64,000 nt of DNA, taken from NCBI GenBank assembly GCA_038049695.1, contig CP142456.1, positions 43,752,001 to 43,816,000 on the forward strand, given 5' to 3'. The notes below the pieces were generated by a model. That model saw nothing but the letters and a program-made list of their open reading frames with translations. It was not told where the DNA came from and ran no database searches. The DNA is from Cinnamomum chago (Eukaryota > Streptophyta > Magnoliopsida > Laurales > Lauraceae). Positions 22,898 through 35,062 of the stretch are shown here, piece after piece. The position numbers were made by a program, and so were the translations under genes. Position 1 is the stretch's first letter. Each line of letters starts with the position of its first letter.

Positions 22898-25750
22898 ACT
22901 TGTTTCACATTGTTCGGTCCAAACAAATGGGACATTCTTCCTAGTCAATTTTGTCAACGGTGCTGTAATGGACGAAAAACCTTGGACAAATCTTCTGTAA
23001 TAGCCTGCTAACCCCAAAAAGTTTCTGATTTCTGTCGCACAGCTTGGTCTCACCCAATTAACAACTGCCTCTATCTTGGCTGGATCAACTGCTAAACCTT
23101 CTCTGGAGATGATGTGACCTAGAAAAACAACTTGCTCTAACCAGAATTCGCACTTACTGAGTTTTGCATAAAGCTGGTTGTCCCTCAAAAGCTGTAACGC
23201 TGTCCTCAAATGTTCTTCGTGCTCCTTCTTACTCTTGGAATACACAAGGACGTCATCTATGAATACTACTGTAGAGTGATCCAAATAGGGTGCAAAGACT
23301 ATGTTCATAAGAGCCATAAAGACTGCGGGTGCAGTTGTCAAACCATAGGGCATCACTAAGAACTCGTAGTGCCCATATCTTGTTCTAAAAGCCATTTTTT
23401 GAATATCTGAGTCTCTAACTCTCAAGTGGTGGTACCCTGATCTCAAGCCTATCTTGGAAAAATAGGCTGCTCCTTGCAATTGATCAAATAATTCGTCTAT
23501 CCTTGGCAATGGATACTTGTTCTTCACGGTCACATGGTTCGATTTTCTGTAGTCAATGCACATTCTCAGACTTCCATCTTTCTTTTCCACAAACAACACC
23601 GGTGCACCTCAAGGTGAAACACTTGGCCTAATGAAGCCTTTACTCAACAATTCCTGCAATTGGAGTTTTAGTTCACCCATTTCTGCTGGAGCCATTCTGT
23701 ATGGCTCAATGGAGATCGGAGTCGTCCCTTGTAGGAGCTCAATTGTGAAATCAGCTTCTCTAATTGGTGGTAATTCCGGGATTTCTTCTAGAAAAACATC
23801 TAGAAATTCACACACAATGGGGATATCCTCTACCCCTTGGGACTGTTTATCCTCCGGAATAAACGCAATAAAGGCCTGACACCCACTCTGAACTAATCTG
23901 CTTGCCTTCAACACTGAAATAAACCCTGCCTGAGTTTTCCTCTTGTTCCCCTGAAATATCAATTCTGCCTGTGGTCCTAGGAATCTGAATGTTATGGTTT
24001 TACTAAAACAATCCATGGTGGCATGATATGCTTCTAACTAATTCATGCCTAAGATGACATCAAAATCATGCATGTCTAAAACAATGAGGTTGGCCGGTAA
24101 ATTAACATCTCTTAACAAAACTGTACAGCTAGGGTAATAGGTTCTACACATAACTTGTTTCCCTACTGGTGTGGTTACTATCAAAATGAAATCCAATTCA
24201 CTATGTGGTGCACCAATCATCTTAGCAAAACTAGGAGATGAAAACGAATGTGTGGATTCAGGGTCAAATAAAATCTTTGCTTCAACTCCACAAACAAGAA
24301 GTTTACCTTCCACCACGTCTCCTGCAACTTCAGCATCCGTACGGTTGAGATAATAAAAACGTCCATGCATCTGTAGTCTATTCAGTGCTTGATTTTGCGT
24401 TCCTTGGCCATGTCTGTTCTGTTGTGGAGGACGAGCATTCTGATTCTTTGCTGGTGGCCTAGCCTGCTGCTGCTGCTGAGGTGGTCTAACCTAATTCTGA
24501 CCTGGTGCCTGATTCTGAGGAGCTGCTTGTCTCTGTTGTTGGTTTCTGTTCCCTTGGTTCTGAAGTTGTGGGCAATCCTTGATTGCATGATTCATAGCCC
24601 CACATTTGAAACAGGCACCTGTGGCCTTACGACATTCATGAGTTTTTTGGTTCTTGCCACAATGGGCACAACCTTGCCTCACTTGACCGTGCTCTTGCCT
24701 AGGTTTCTTGTTATGGTGTGACTTCTGATTTTGCTGCTGGTAGTGCTGCTTTCTGTCTTGAATGATCAGGTTGTTAATATCTTCAAACTTATATGCCCGT
24801 TTGACCGCCCCATCATATGTAGCTGGTGGAACTACTCCTATAACATCTCTCATGATAATCGAATTCAATCCTTCTAAAAACTTTGTTATCTTCTTCTGCT
24901 CAGTGTCAATCAACTCGGTGGCATATCTAGCCAATCTCTCAAACTTGGTGACATAGTCTAGCACAGTCATGCTACCTTGCTTGAGCTGCTGGAATTCGAT
25001 AGCCTTCTGCCTCTTAACATGGGAAGGAATGTACTTATCCTGAAACTATGTCTTGAACGCTGCCCATGCATCCTTGTTAGCCATTACTGTGTATGGATCC
25101 TTAACTGTTTGCCACCAATGATCTGCAAGCCCATAAAATAGTGAAGCTGTGAGGTTGACCTTCTGTCTCCCTGTGCACGTAAAGACATCAAAGATTTTCT
25201 CGGTATTAGCTAGCCAGTCATCTGCAACTAATGGGTCCTCATTGCCCGAAAATTCCTTCGGTGCTCTCTTCTTGAACTTCTCAAATAGCGCATTAGGGTC
25301 ATGATCCCTATTATGGATAACAATCTGTGGACCCAAAGGTTGAGGCTGTGGAGCTAGATTCCTGTTGTGAAGAACTTCCAAGAGTTGCCTCTGGACTTGA
25401 GCCATTTCTTCATCCTTCTTTGCTAGCTGTTCTTGAAATTTGGCTTGAGTCTCATTTGCCTGCCTTTATTGTTCTATCATAGTTTGCATGAGTTCTTGGA
25501 ACTGTGTAGCTGTTGGCGTGTTGGTCGTGTCTGACTCATTCTCATTACTGCCTGAAGCATTATTGTTTGGAAATTTCCTTGGACGCATGATGCTGTAAAA
25601 CAAGGTGTTAGTACACAATAAACATGGTATAAGGGTTTCTAAGGTCCTATACCAAACGAATCTATCAAACTCACGAATCCTCGCCACGTTCCTAAGACCT
25701 TTCTAGTTTCTTTTAAGTGCCTGAAACATGTCCCACTCTAATGCCAGTCC
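22898..25750 (-). pseudogene. gag, protease and RT of the split host gypsy element
   Basis: Read on the minus strand. Gag starts near 25589 (MRPRKFPNNNASGS) after a mutated primer site (TGGCATTAGAG near 25740-25750). The gag domain is in 25046-25405 and 24491-24970, the zinc knuckle [14 protein letters not shown] is near 24600, and the protease (FDPESTHSF, with the Gly of DPGS changed to Glu) is in 24038-24370. RT is in 22844-23599, with [10 protein letters not shown] present, and is preceded by 23609-24016. Several stops and frameshifts break it, and the D-P-E change suggests a dead protease. It continues at 12069 beyond the inserted element. Its product is a close relative of that element's. 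Confidence 0.93.
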
Positions 25751-28614
25751 TGTCGCCACCCCGGAACGGACCCCGGGCCCGCGACGTCGTTATTGTTTTT
25801 CTGTTGTTGTTATGTTTGTTTTCCCATAGGTTCCCACGGTGAAGATTCCCGGAACACGCGGAATTTGTCTCACACGATCAAGTTTGCGGAAGCTTGTAGC
25901 AAATCACGTCAAGATAAGCACTAATAAATTTTTAAGTGCTATGACAAATAATATCAAGACATAGTATCAAAAGAAAGGAGTTAACATGGCATTCCCATCA
26001 TAATTCAAGTTATGACACTAACACAAAAGTAAGTTAAGTTTAGTTACATCCCATAAGAGGCCATCAAAGGCCAATACAATTCTCAAAATAATAAAAGAAC
26101 CCAATGATAAAATGTAACGAAACTCAAGAACCCGCCCGACGTCTAGTTGACATTGTCGAGTTGCCACTCTCTGACTGGGGGTGGCTCAAGAGCCTCCTCC
26201 GGACGCTCCTCCTCAAAGGCAACGTCTCTTGCACCTAGACACCAACATACAAGGGTCAACACAGCGGTTTGGCAGGTAATCAATTTAGGCATGAGCATAT
26301 AAGTAGTAAATGTTTAAGGAAACCTATAAAGACATTTTGCTGAATTGTAAACAGTTACATGACTAAGGTACATTTCAAAATACGAGCAAAACTAACATGA
26401 ATACTTATAATATCTTCAATAGTTACATTCCACAATGAGCCCATCCTTTCTCTATCATTTAAAATGAAAAGAGCAAGCACGCATGACGAGCACGATATAC
26501 ATAATATAATCACGACATGATTCCCACATATAAGGGGATTCCGGCCACGGAACCGGACACGCACGATGTGTAATAAAATACACGACTAGTCTGTAGACAG
26601 TCCACATGTTTAAGGACCCCCAGACAGTGGATCAAACTGAAAGGGCAGTCGAAGCTCAGTGGTGTTCACTTAAATTCATGAATGCACAAAACACGAGAAA
26701 CACTGTCCAAACATGTCGAGATAAAAGGGAAAAATCACTTATCAAAACACGACAAACACAACTAGCAAAAGGCATAATTAATATGCATAACACGCTTAGG
26801 AAGTGACCCCTTTTTTTTCTTTAAACAAATCTTTAAACAAGCTTGTACATAACGTTCAAAACGAATACACAATGATATTCATTGTATAAAAAACTAAAGT
26901 ACGAACACAAAGTCTATCAAGCACATGTAAGGACCTTTGATTGATCTTTGTGTAAACGAAACCCTAAATGTTGGGAATTAAAAGAGAATTGGTGCCCCGG
27001 AAGTTCAAAGACATCTCGGGTTTCGAGTGCACAATATCAGGCTAAAGGTCACTTAACATGTTCTAGTTTTCATTCTTACAAATATTCTTCAAAATGGACA
27101 ATGGTGTCAAATTCGGTCAGCTCGCGGTCAGAGGTCGGCTAGCCGCCAGCTGACCGACAAGCTGACCACTGGAAACCTAGGTCCAAACGTAGTTACCTGG
27201 AAAAGAAACCGAACTGACTTCGGTTGGCTTGCGGTTAGCCGAAATGGGACCTGGCGGCTAGCCGTAAGCTGACCGTAGGGCTGACCGTTGAACCCTGATG
27301 CACATGCCAGCTTCTGGAAAAGGAACCGCCGAGCTCGGTCAGCTCGCGGTTAGCCGAAATGGGGATTTCAGCTAGCCGCCAGCTGACCAACGGCTGACCG
27401 AAACTGCACGAGAAGTGCATTTCAATTCAGATTTTTCACATTTCTTTTTCCCTTCTTCTTGTTTCTCATTCAACCTGCACTTCCCTGAGCCTACATGCTC
27501 TCCAAGGGGTAAAACACACATTTCATAGCACAAATTGAGACATTACATTCCCATTCTCCACTCTAGAATAATATCCCCAAATTTTCCATTCAAGACATAA
27601 ATCTCCAATGAAATGAGAAGAATGAAAAGAAAACAAATCAAATGCACACATGCTATCATCCATCCTAGATTGGTTACTTGCCTTAGTTCAAGATGCCACA
27701 AACTTTCTCCAAGCACTTCCACTCAAGCTAATCCAAAGACTACAAAACCCATGAAAACCATACAAAACTCACTCAATCTTGAAAACAAGGAACTCATTTT
27801 CACAAAAGGGTTTGCAATATGAAAAATAAGATCTTTAGGAACCAAAAAGTCTCCATTAAAGAGATGGGTTGGAGCTCTTACCTAGAAAAGGCCAAACAAG
27901 ATAGAAGGAAGAAAATGGAGCTCTTGCCCAACTAGAAACTTCAAGAAATTTGTATCAATGGAAAGTTTGGGATGAGATGGTCTTGGAATTCCATTTGGAG
28001 TCTTCTAGCTTGATCATTCAAGAGAAATAAAGTGGAGAGAAAGGGTTTCTCCTCTTGGCTACTCTAGGGTTAGGGTTTGAGAATGAAAACAGGTCAAAGT
28101 TGACTTAAACCCTAGCAAATGGGGCCCAATGGCCAAATCTTGCATCAATGAAAACATGATCTTGCGGGCCTCGAATGAACTCGATGAAGAAGGATAAAAT
28201 GATCCTAGAAATATCTAGTTTCCAAAAAGTATATTTTTGACATGGTTTTGAGATCTTGAAATTTATGTCCAGATTTGTGTATAAAAGACAATTTTACCCC
28301 CCTTTTGGGTCAAAACTTTGATTTTGGGCTTCAAACGCGAATGGGCTGAAAACAAAAGTTGTCACAACTAATAAAACCATTCAATTGAAATTGAAATCAC
28401 AATTAAAAATGGAAAACCAACACGATCCTCCCAAGCTTACACGTGCACTCAGGCCTTCCTAAGTGTGTCTGACTAACACTAAACGTTCTCAAAATTCCCA
28501 AAGCTATATCTTGGGCTAAACTAATTATTTCTAACCCAACGATAACTAAAACCACTTAAGACTAAACACATACTAATCACACACTAATCGAATAGTCTGG
28601 GTCGGGGTATAACA
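25751..28614 (-). repeat. 5' LTR of the split host gypsy element
   Basis: The sense start TGTTATACCCCGACCC is at 28614 and the end GGCGACA is at 25751, next to the mutated primer site. It is the same LTR family as 12070-15065, in opposite orientation, and carries its own CGGCTAGCCG array at about 27115-27410. The TATA region near 26455 is degraded to TTTAAAAT. The sense-strand start abuts copia RT sequence (AAGACGGCG at 28615), so this element inserted into a copia pol gene. The matching flank on the left has been lost. Confidence 0.92.
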
Positions 28615-29611
28615 AAGACGGCGTTTCTCAACGGCCATCTTGAGGAAGACATCTATATGGTGCAGCCAGACGGTTTTGTAGCTACAATCTAAGAGCAAGC
28701 AGTTTGCAAGATGCAGGAGTCTATTTATGGATTGAAGCAGTCATCCCGAAGCTGGAACATCCATTTTGAATAGGTAATCAAGTCATTTGATTTTTGTCAA
28801 AAATGAATAAGTCATGAGTGTATATGAAAAGTGAAGGAGGACGGGTAATTTTTCGTGTCGACGACATCCTTCTCCTAGAGAGTGATATAGGGATGTTGTC
28901 AACAGTGAAAGTTTGGTTGGCAAATACTTTTTGATATGAAGGACTTGGGAGAAGCCAGCCACATCCTAGGGATCAAACTACATTGAGACCGGAAAAATAG
29001 GATGATAGGCTTATCCCAATATGCATACATAGATGAGGTGTTGGTACGGTTAGCTATGCTTAGTAGTAGACCGGATATCTATCACTCAGTGGGCCGAGTT
29101 AGCAAATATCAGTCTAACCCAGGTCCTAACCATTGGACTGTTGTAAGATGTGTTCTTAAATCCTTGAGAAAGACTAAATATCACATGGTGATTTACGGTA
29201 GTAATGAGTCGGTTACATAGATACTGACTTCCAGTCAGATAAGGATTCCAAGAAATCAACTTCTGGGTATGTGTTTATGCTGTAGCTGCTTCAGAAGCAG
29301 CCAAAGTAGCAGATTGTCTCAAAAGATTCCTTATGGAACTTGGAGTGGTACTTTTGGCAGGACAGCCGCTCACAGTTTACTGTGATAACAGCAGGGCAGT
29401 CGATAAGTCCAAGGAACCCAGGAGCCAAAAGCATGTACAGAGGTTATAACAAATGGTAAGAGAGATTGTGCAAAGAGGTGATACTGCCATCACCCAGGTA
29501 GACTCTGCAGACAATCTGGGAGATCCCTTTACTAATCCTTTGACTACCAAAGTCTTTGGGCAGTAAATAGATGGGATCTGCATGAGATGCAACCCTAACT
29601 GGCATTGAGCC
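28615..29611 (+). pseudogene. copia reverse transcriptase and RNase H remnant
   Basis: The conceptual translation begins KTAFLNGHLEEDIYMVQPDG, the diagnostic RT motif of Ty1/copia. It continues with CKMQESIYGLKQSSRSW, then V-DDILLLESD, then GEASHILGIKLH, and ends with RNase H pieces near 29240-29540 (KKSTSGYVFML, and ADNLGDPFTNPLTT). Many stops, frameshifts and short deletions make it non-functional. The 5' part of pol is absent because the gypsy LTR cuts it at 28614. Confidence 0.9.
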
Positions 29612-29623
29612 CAAGTGGGAGAT

Positions 29624-31370
29624 TATTGGTTTTATGGTCTCAATACCAGTATATGATGTAATAAATTGATTAATTTCTTTATTTATCAATATATATTATT
29701 GTTTTCCTTTCATGAGATGAATGGTGTTTTATTACTTGTTTGCATATAACTAATACGAATGACATAATGGTACATGAGATGAATCGGAGTCCACAAGTAT
29801 ACTAGATGTAATACATGTGTATGGATGAGATCCACATACAAGATACATGTATTGCAAATCTTATACTTAAATATCTTCACAACCAGTGATGAGATTGGGC
29901 ATCTCTTCTGACAAGGTTGCAGCACTTTGATCACTATGAATTAGTGTGATTTGTCTCGATCATCGGAATGTAAGATTCTGGATCATGGTGCTGGTATATT
30001 GGATGTATTGAAGGACCATGAGAAGCACCTTATGTACACTGTCTTTATTTTAAGGTCTGCTCTCATAATTCCCTATCAATAGGCTCATAATCTTGAGACA
30101 TTAATGAACTCAAGTGTCTATCTATTCATTTGCTTTGAGTCACAATGAGTGAGGCCAATTGTAGGTCAACACCTCGGTGATTTGGGTACGTGGTAGTAGA
30201 GTTGTGGGAACATTCAATGGTCAAGATGGAATCTATCTTTAATATCCCCTTGTGCCAATTAATGGATTTATCATTGGTAAGTGCGCACCCATTCCAATTA
30301 AGAGTTAATTGGATCGGTACCAAATGATCACTATAATTAATTGGGGCTCAAGGATAATAAGATATGGATCTATTTTGGTGGACAAGTCCAATTGATCCAT
30401 GGATATAGATGGAGGGGCCTACTTGTGGTAAATGGGAAGTTTAGGGTCTTCATTGTAATATATTCCTAAGACTGGAGTTCAATTGCATTTATATAGTGGA
30501 GTTATTTGCAATTAACTGTTGGCCCGGATTGCACATGAGATGTGGGGTCGCGTGTCCCAGTTGGAGCCAGCTTTCTATGGAATCCCTAGTGGTCCCCACG
30601 CTAGCCCAAGGGATTAGAAAGATACTATTTATAGTAGAACTCTAAAAGGAAATACAAAGTTACTATTTCTATTTGAAGTGAGACTTCTAATAGTGGTAAT
30701 AGTAAGTTACTAATTATTAATGGAAGTGAGACTTCTATTTTAATTAGACAAAGAGGAAGTTACTAATCATATTTGAAGTGAAACTTCTAATTGTGATTTA
30801 GTAAGCAACTAATTATTATAGAAGTAAGACTTCTATTTCAATTAGTAAGAGGAGGTTGCTTAAGTGCTATAAAAGAGGAGAGAAGTGGCTTGGACGTCCG
30901 ATATAATAACATAGAGGAGATTCACGCCGAGCCCATTGAGTGCAAGTGTTGCACATGCCCATCTCTCTCTCTCCCTCTTCTAGTTTCCTTTAGGGTTTTC
31001 TCTTGGAGATTCCACCATCTTCTTGAGAAAAGAGAATCCGATACGGGTCATAGCGTGGAAGATCAAAAGGTGTTGGAGATTCTGATTTGATTAGTGAAAG
31101 TGTTCATCATCAAAGAAAGTCACAACTTCTCCATTAGAGCACTACTAAGCTCCAAAGGTATAATCTACATCCTTGTATGTTGTAGATTTCGTGGTTGCAT
31201 ATTTAGGTGTTGTTTTCTATCTTCTAAATAGGTTATATTGCTGTACATGATTTATGAGTTTGAGGGATTGCATCCTGGATTGGGTTTGTTGCCTTCTAGA
31301 TAGTTGATCCCTGCATCAAGTGGGTCAAAAGTTTTTTAAACCTATCTGAATGGCCCACCTATTTCCAACA
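29624..31370 (+). repeat. copia LTR, 1747 bp
   Basis: The purine tract AAGTGGGAGAT (29613-29623) is followed by TATTGGTTTTATGG. The canonical TG has mutated to TA; the inverted copy at 11608 keeps TGTTAG. The end is TTTCCAACA at 31370. The sequence directly after, ATCAGAGCAATGG, looks like the remainder of a tRNA-Met primer site, so this LTR may be a 5' LTR as well as following an RT, as in a tandem or recombined pair. A clear promoter lies at 30675-30875. Confidence 0.85.
30675..30875 (+). promoter_or_regulatory. copia LTR promoter with GAAGTnnnACTTC dyads
   Basis: Four dyads lie at 30675-30687, 30723-30735, 30775-30787 and 30821-30833, with 5-bp inverted arms and a 3-bp spacer at a regular spacing of about 49 bp. 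The last ends 34 bp upstream of the TATA box TATAAAAG (30868-30875). Three related dyads survive in the inverted copy at 10444-10553. The spacing and dyad symmetry suggest binding of a dimeric transcription factor. Confidence 0.65.
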
Positions 31371-31568
31371 ATCAGAGCAATGGATGGTTTCTCAGGGTAA
31401 AAATTGTAGAAACCATAGGACACATGTGAGGATCCCGTTAGTTAGTAGGTTGGCTTGGTAGCTCTTTCTTAGCATTGTATTGTTAGCTTGGGGCATATTA
31501 GAACTAACCTTGTTTATTTTGTAGGGTTATCGCTGGTAGATTGACCCGATCCAACAACGTGTCGCATC
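31371..31568 (+). other. element leader between copia LTR and gypsy integrase
   Basis: The stretch starts with a primer-site-like ATCAGAGCAATGG and continues as non-coding leader. Near 31562-31640 one frame reads as a polar peptide (HHEGSSSQDGPENQ), which could be a gag start joined by deletion to integrase. The breakpoint between copia leader and gypsy sequence cannot be set exactly. Confidence 0.4.
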
Positions 31569-33240
31569 ATGAGGGTAGTTCTTCCCAGGATGGCCCTGAA
31601 AATCAATTCCACCAATTCATGGCAACTAGCAGATGCCTTCAGTAGGAATGCAGCTTTCAGTGGGTGTGTAATGCCAGAATGGAGATGGATGGAGCGGTTC
31701 AGAGATATGGATGTGGAAGTATGGCCCGTCAATGAGAAAGTTTTAGTTGCTACTATGGGAGTTTGGGAGCCAGAAATAGTTAACAGGATCAAGGAAGTCC
31801 AGAAGGACGATCCAGAGTTACAGAAAATCATTGACAACAATGATGGCAATCCAGAGTTTCGATTGATTGAAGGGATTCTGTATTGTAAGGATAGGTTGTG
31901 TGTGCCAAATGTTCACAACATCAAGTTAGAGCTGATGACAGATGCGCACCACACCAGATACCCTATTCACCCGGGAAGTACCAAGATGTATCAGAATTTG
32001 AAGAATCACTACTGGGGGGTGAAAATGAAGGAGATTGCATAATTCGTTTCCAGGTGTATGACTTGTCAGCAGATTAAGGCAGAGCACAAGAAGCCTCCTG
32101 GTTTGCTTCACCCGTTGGATATTCCTCAGTGGAAATGGGAAAACATCACTATGGATTTTGTGTCAGGGTTGCCAAATACCAGGAATGGTAATGATGCTAT
32201 TTGGGTGATTGTGGATAGATTGACTAAGTCAGCACATTTCCTGCCATTCAAGACTGGACAATTTATGAACAAGATGACTACGTTGTACAGAGACAATATA
32301 GTCAAACTACATGGAGTGCCTAAGTCCATAGTATCCGATCAAGACCCTAAATTTGTCTTTCGGTTTTGGTCAACTTTCAGTCATCTATGGGTACTCAGTT
32401 GACATTTAGTACAACTTACCACCCTTAGAGAGATGGACAGTCAGAACGTACCATTTAGACATTGGAAGATCTTCTTCGAGCCTGTGTTTTGGATTTTAAG
32501 GAGAATTGGGATGAAAGTTTGCCTCTGTGTGAGTTTGCCTATAATAACAGCTATCATTCAAGTATTGGTGTGGCACCATTTGAGGCATTGTACGGACGGA
32601 GATGCAGGACTCCAGCATGTTGGGAGGAAGTAAGAGTTAGTAGTTTTCATGGCCCCTCAGAGATTGCTGGTTCCAGTGAGAAAGTCGGAATTGTTCAGAT
32701 GAGAATGAAGGAGTCACGTGATCGTCAGAAGAGTTATGCAGATAAGAAACGAAGACCTTTAGAATTTCAGGTGAGGGATATGGTGTTTCTGAAGGTATCC
32801 CCAATGAGAGGTGTTGTCAGATTTGGACAGAAAGGAAAGCTTGCTAAGAGGTTTGTGGGACCATTTGAGATCAATAGCAAGATTGGAGACGTGGCCTATC
32901 GTTTGGTGTTACCGCCTGAGCTAGCCAATGTGCACGACGTTCTTCATGTCTCAATGCTTCGGAAGTATATTCCAGATCCTACTCATGTGTTGCAGCACGA
33001 GCCACTTTTCAGTTACAAGCAGATGCAACTTATGTGGAGCGTCCGGCGCAGATCATCGACACCAAGGAGACAGTGTTGCGTACCAAGACTATCCAGTGGG
33101 TCAAGGTACAATGAGAGCATCACACTCCGGAGGAAGCTACGTGGGAGCTCAAACACCAAATGCAGAAGGCGTATCCTTATCTCTTTCCTGATGAGGCATG
33201 TTTAGGCATTTGGGGGACCAAATGTTCTTTTTAGAGGTGA
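31569..33240 (+). pseudogene. third gypsy element: integrase and chromodomain remnant
   Basis: From about 31690 the frame reads as the gypsy integrase N-terminal region (WEPEIVNRIKEVQKDD, the H2C2 finger, then CMTCQQIKAEHKKP). The core follows ([24 protein letters not shown]). TAA breaks it at 32041-32043 and a frameshift at about 32385. The ORF 32462-33205 carries the core end and C-terminal domain ([23 protein letters not shown], then VRFGQKGKLAKRF, then VLHVSMLRKYIPDP). The chromodomain (YVERPAQIIDTKETVLR) is then in another frame to about 33200. Gag, protease and RT are deleted. It is a cousin of, but distinct from, the 12070-22897 element. Confidence 0.92.
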
Positions 33241-35062
33241 GAGTTGTAAGGTCCGCGACCTTACTAGGTCAATTGGGCCCAATAGCAGGCTCGTTGACCC
33301 GTTTATTTTATTATTATTATAATTATCTGTATTTTAGATATTTAAGTGGGTTTAGGCCTTGAGTGAGTTTCTTTTAGTGTTAGAATAATGTCTACGAAGT
33401 TTCGTTCGGTTTCGAGTTCGTTTGACCCTAGTAAGGGGGTAGTTTGCAATTTAGGGAAAATTGAGTGTTTTTCCAAAAAATTCCTATCGCCGTGATTTTT
33501 AGGTCCATTGGAAAGGTCTCGTCACGCTAATCATTTTTGTCTCTTGGCTCTTCGCGATCAAACAATCAGAAACCTTTTAAGTGGTCCATTCCTTCACTGG
33601 ACCCACTTAAAGGCAATTCAGTCATTTTCTCCCTCCCTTCTTCTTAATCAGGGATTAGCCATAATCTCTTAATTATCTCTGCAACGAACGAAGCTACAAT
33701 AGCCTCTTCTTCTTCCTTTTCATCTTCTCAAGCCCAGAGTTTTTGGGAGAGATCATCTCGAAGATCCGAACCGCACATCTTCTTCCTTGCGATCTTCTCT
33801 TTCCATTGGTTCTAGTTTGGTAAGATTTCCCTCACGCTCATCTTTCACTCTTCTTCTCTTTTGGCTAGATTTAGGTTTAATCTCGATCTTTTCCTCTCTT
33901 TTCTTCTCCTTGGCGTTTTAGGTTACATTTGGTTGGGTTAGATTCGTGGATTTTGTGATAGAAAGCTTCTCCGCAAGTTTTCCCTATTTCAATATCTTCT
34001 TGGTTGAGTGTCACGCCCCCAATCCGGGACATCAGGGGCGCGAAATGGGATTAAGCATAAATATATTTTTCTCCCAAGATCCGCGTGTGTGAAGACAACA
34101 CATTCCAACACATTCTGAATATTTGGCGGAAGCTTTCGTGGCGTTGCGACCCGGAGTCCGTGGCCATCGGATTTCGTGTCGCACTCAACCTTTAGCATAT
34201 AACTATTATATCAAGAATCATATCAGACTGGAGTAAACCATCACAATAAATTACAGAGCTGACAGTAACAGGATATTACATTCCCATATATGTTCCATTT
34301 ACCATTATCAATGTACATTAATTAAGAATCCCAAGAAAAAGGCTAATAAAAGCCATACAACAATAAGCTATAATCACTACCCCAAATATGACGTAGCTCC
34401 GACGTCAAGCTCAATGTCTACATGACATAGCCGACAAAACAACCTGCAAAACATGGCCCCACAGCCAACCCAAGCACTCATCTTGGGACGAAGAAATCTG
34501 AACCTGAGTACCAAAAGTAGTGGGTCAGACACGACGGTCTGGTAGGTGGATGAAAAGATAACAAATATACTGAAGAATAAAACATAAGATAAATCGTGTT
34601 ATTCGATCAAATGCTGCATATAATTAATCGGGTGCACAATCATGGATCTCGGACAAAACATGTATTCGTTTCAAACGTGGGAAAAACATGAAGATCTAAT
34701 AAAATGTCTGTTCATTTACATCATCCATAAAGGCATAGATATTTGACAATCGGGTGTTCGTCTAAAACATGTGTAAATATAGTGGTTTGACAAAACAAAC
34801 GTTCATTTGAGACTTAGGTAAAAACATAAGTATACAACAAACCAGGTATTCATTTAAAGCATGTGTAGCCAAAGAAATCTAACAAAACTAATGTTCATTT
34901 AAACATATTTCAACGCATGGGTATTCAACAAATCGGGTATCATTTAAAAACAGGTATAAACATAGGAATCTGGCAAAACGCGTGTCATTTAAAACATATT
35001 TCAAAGCATGGATATTTAATAATTCGGGTATTCATTTAAAACAGGTATAAACATAGATATCT

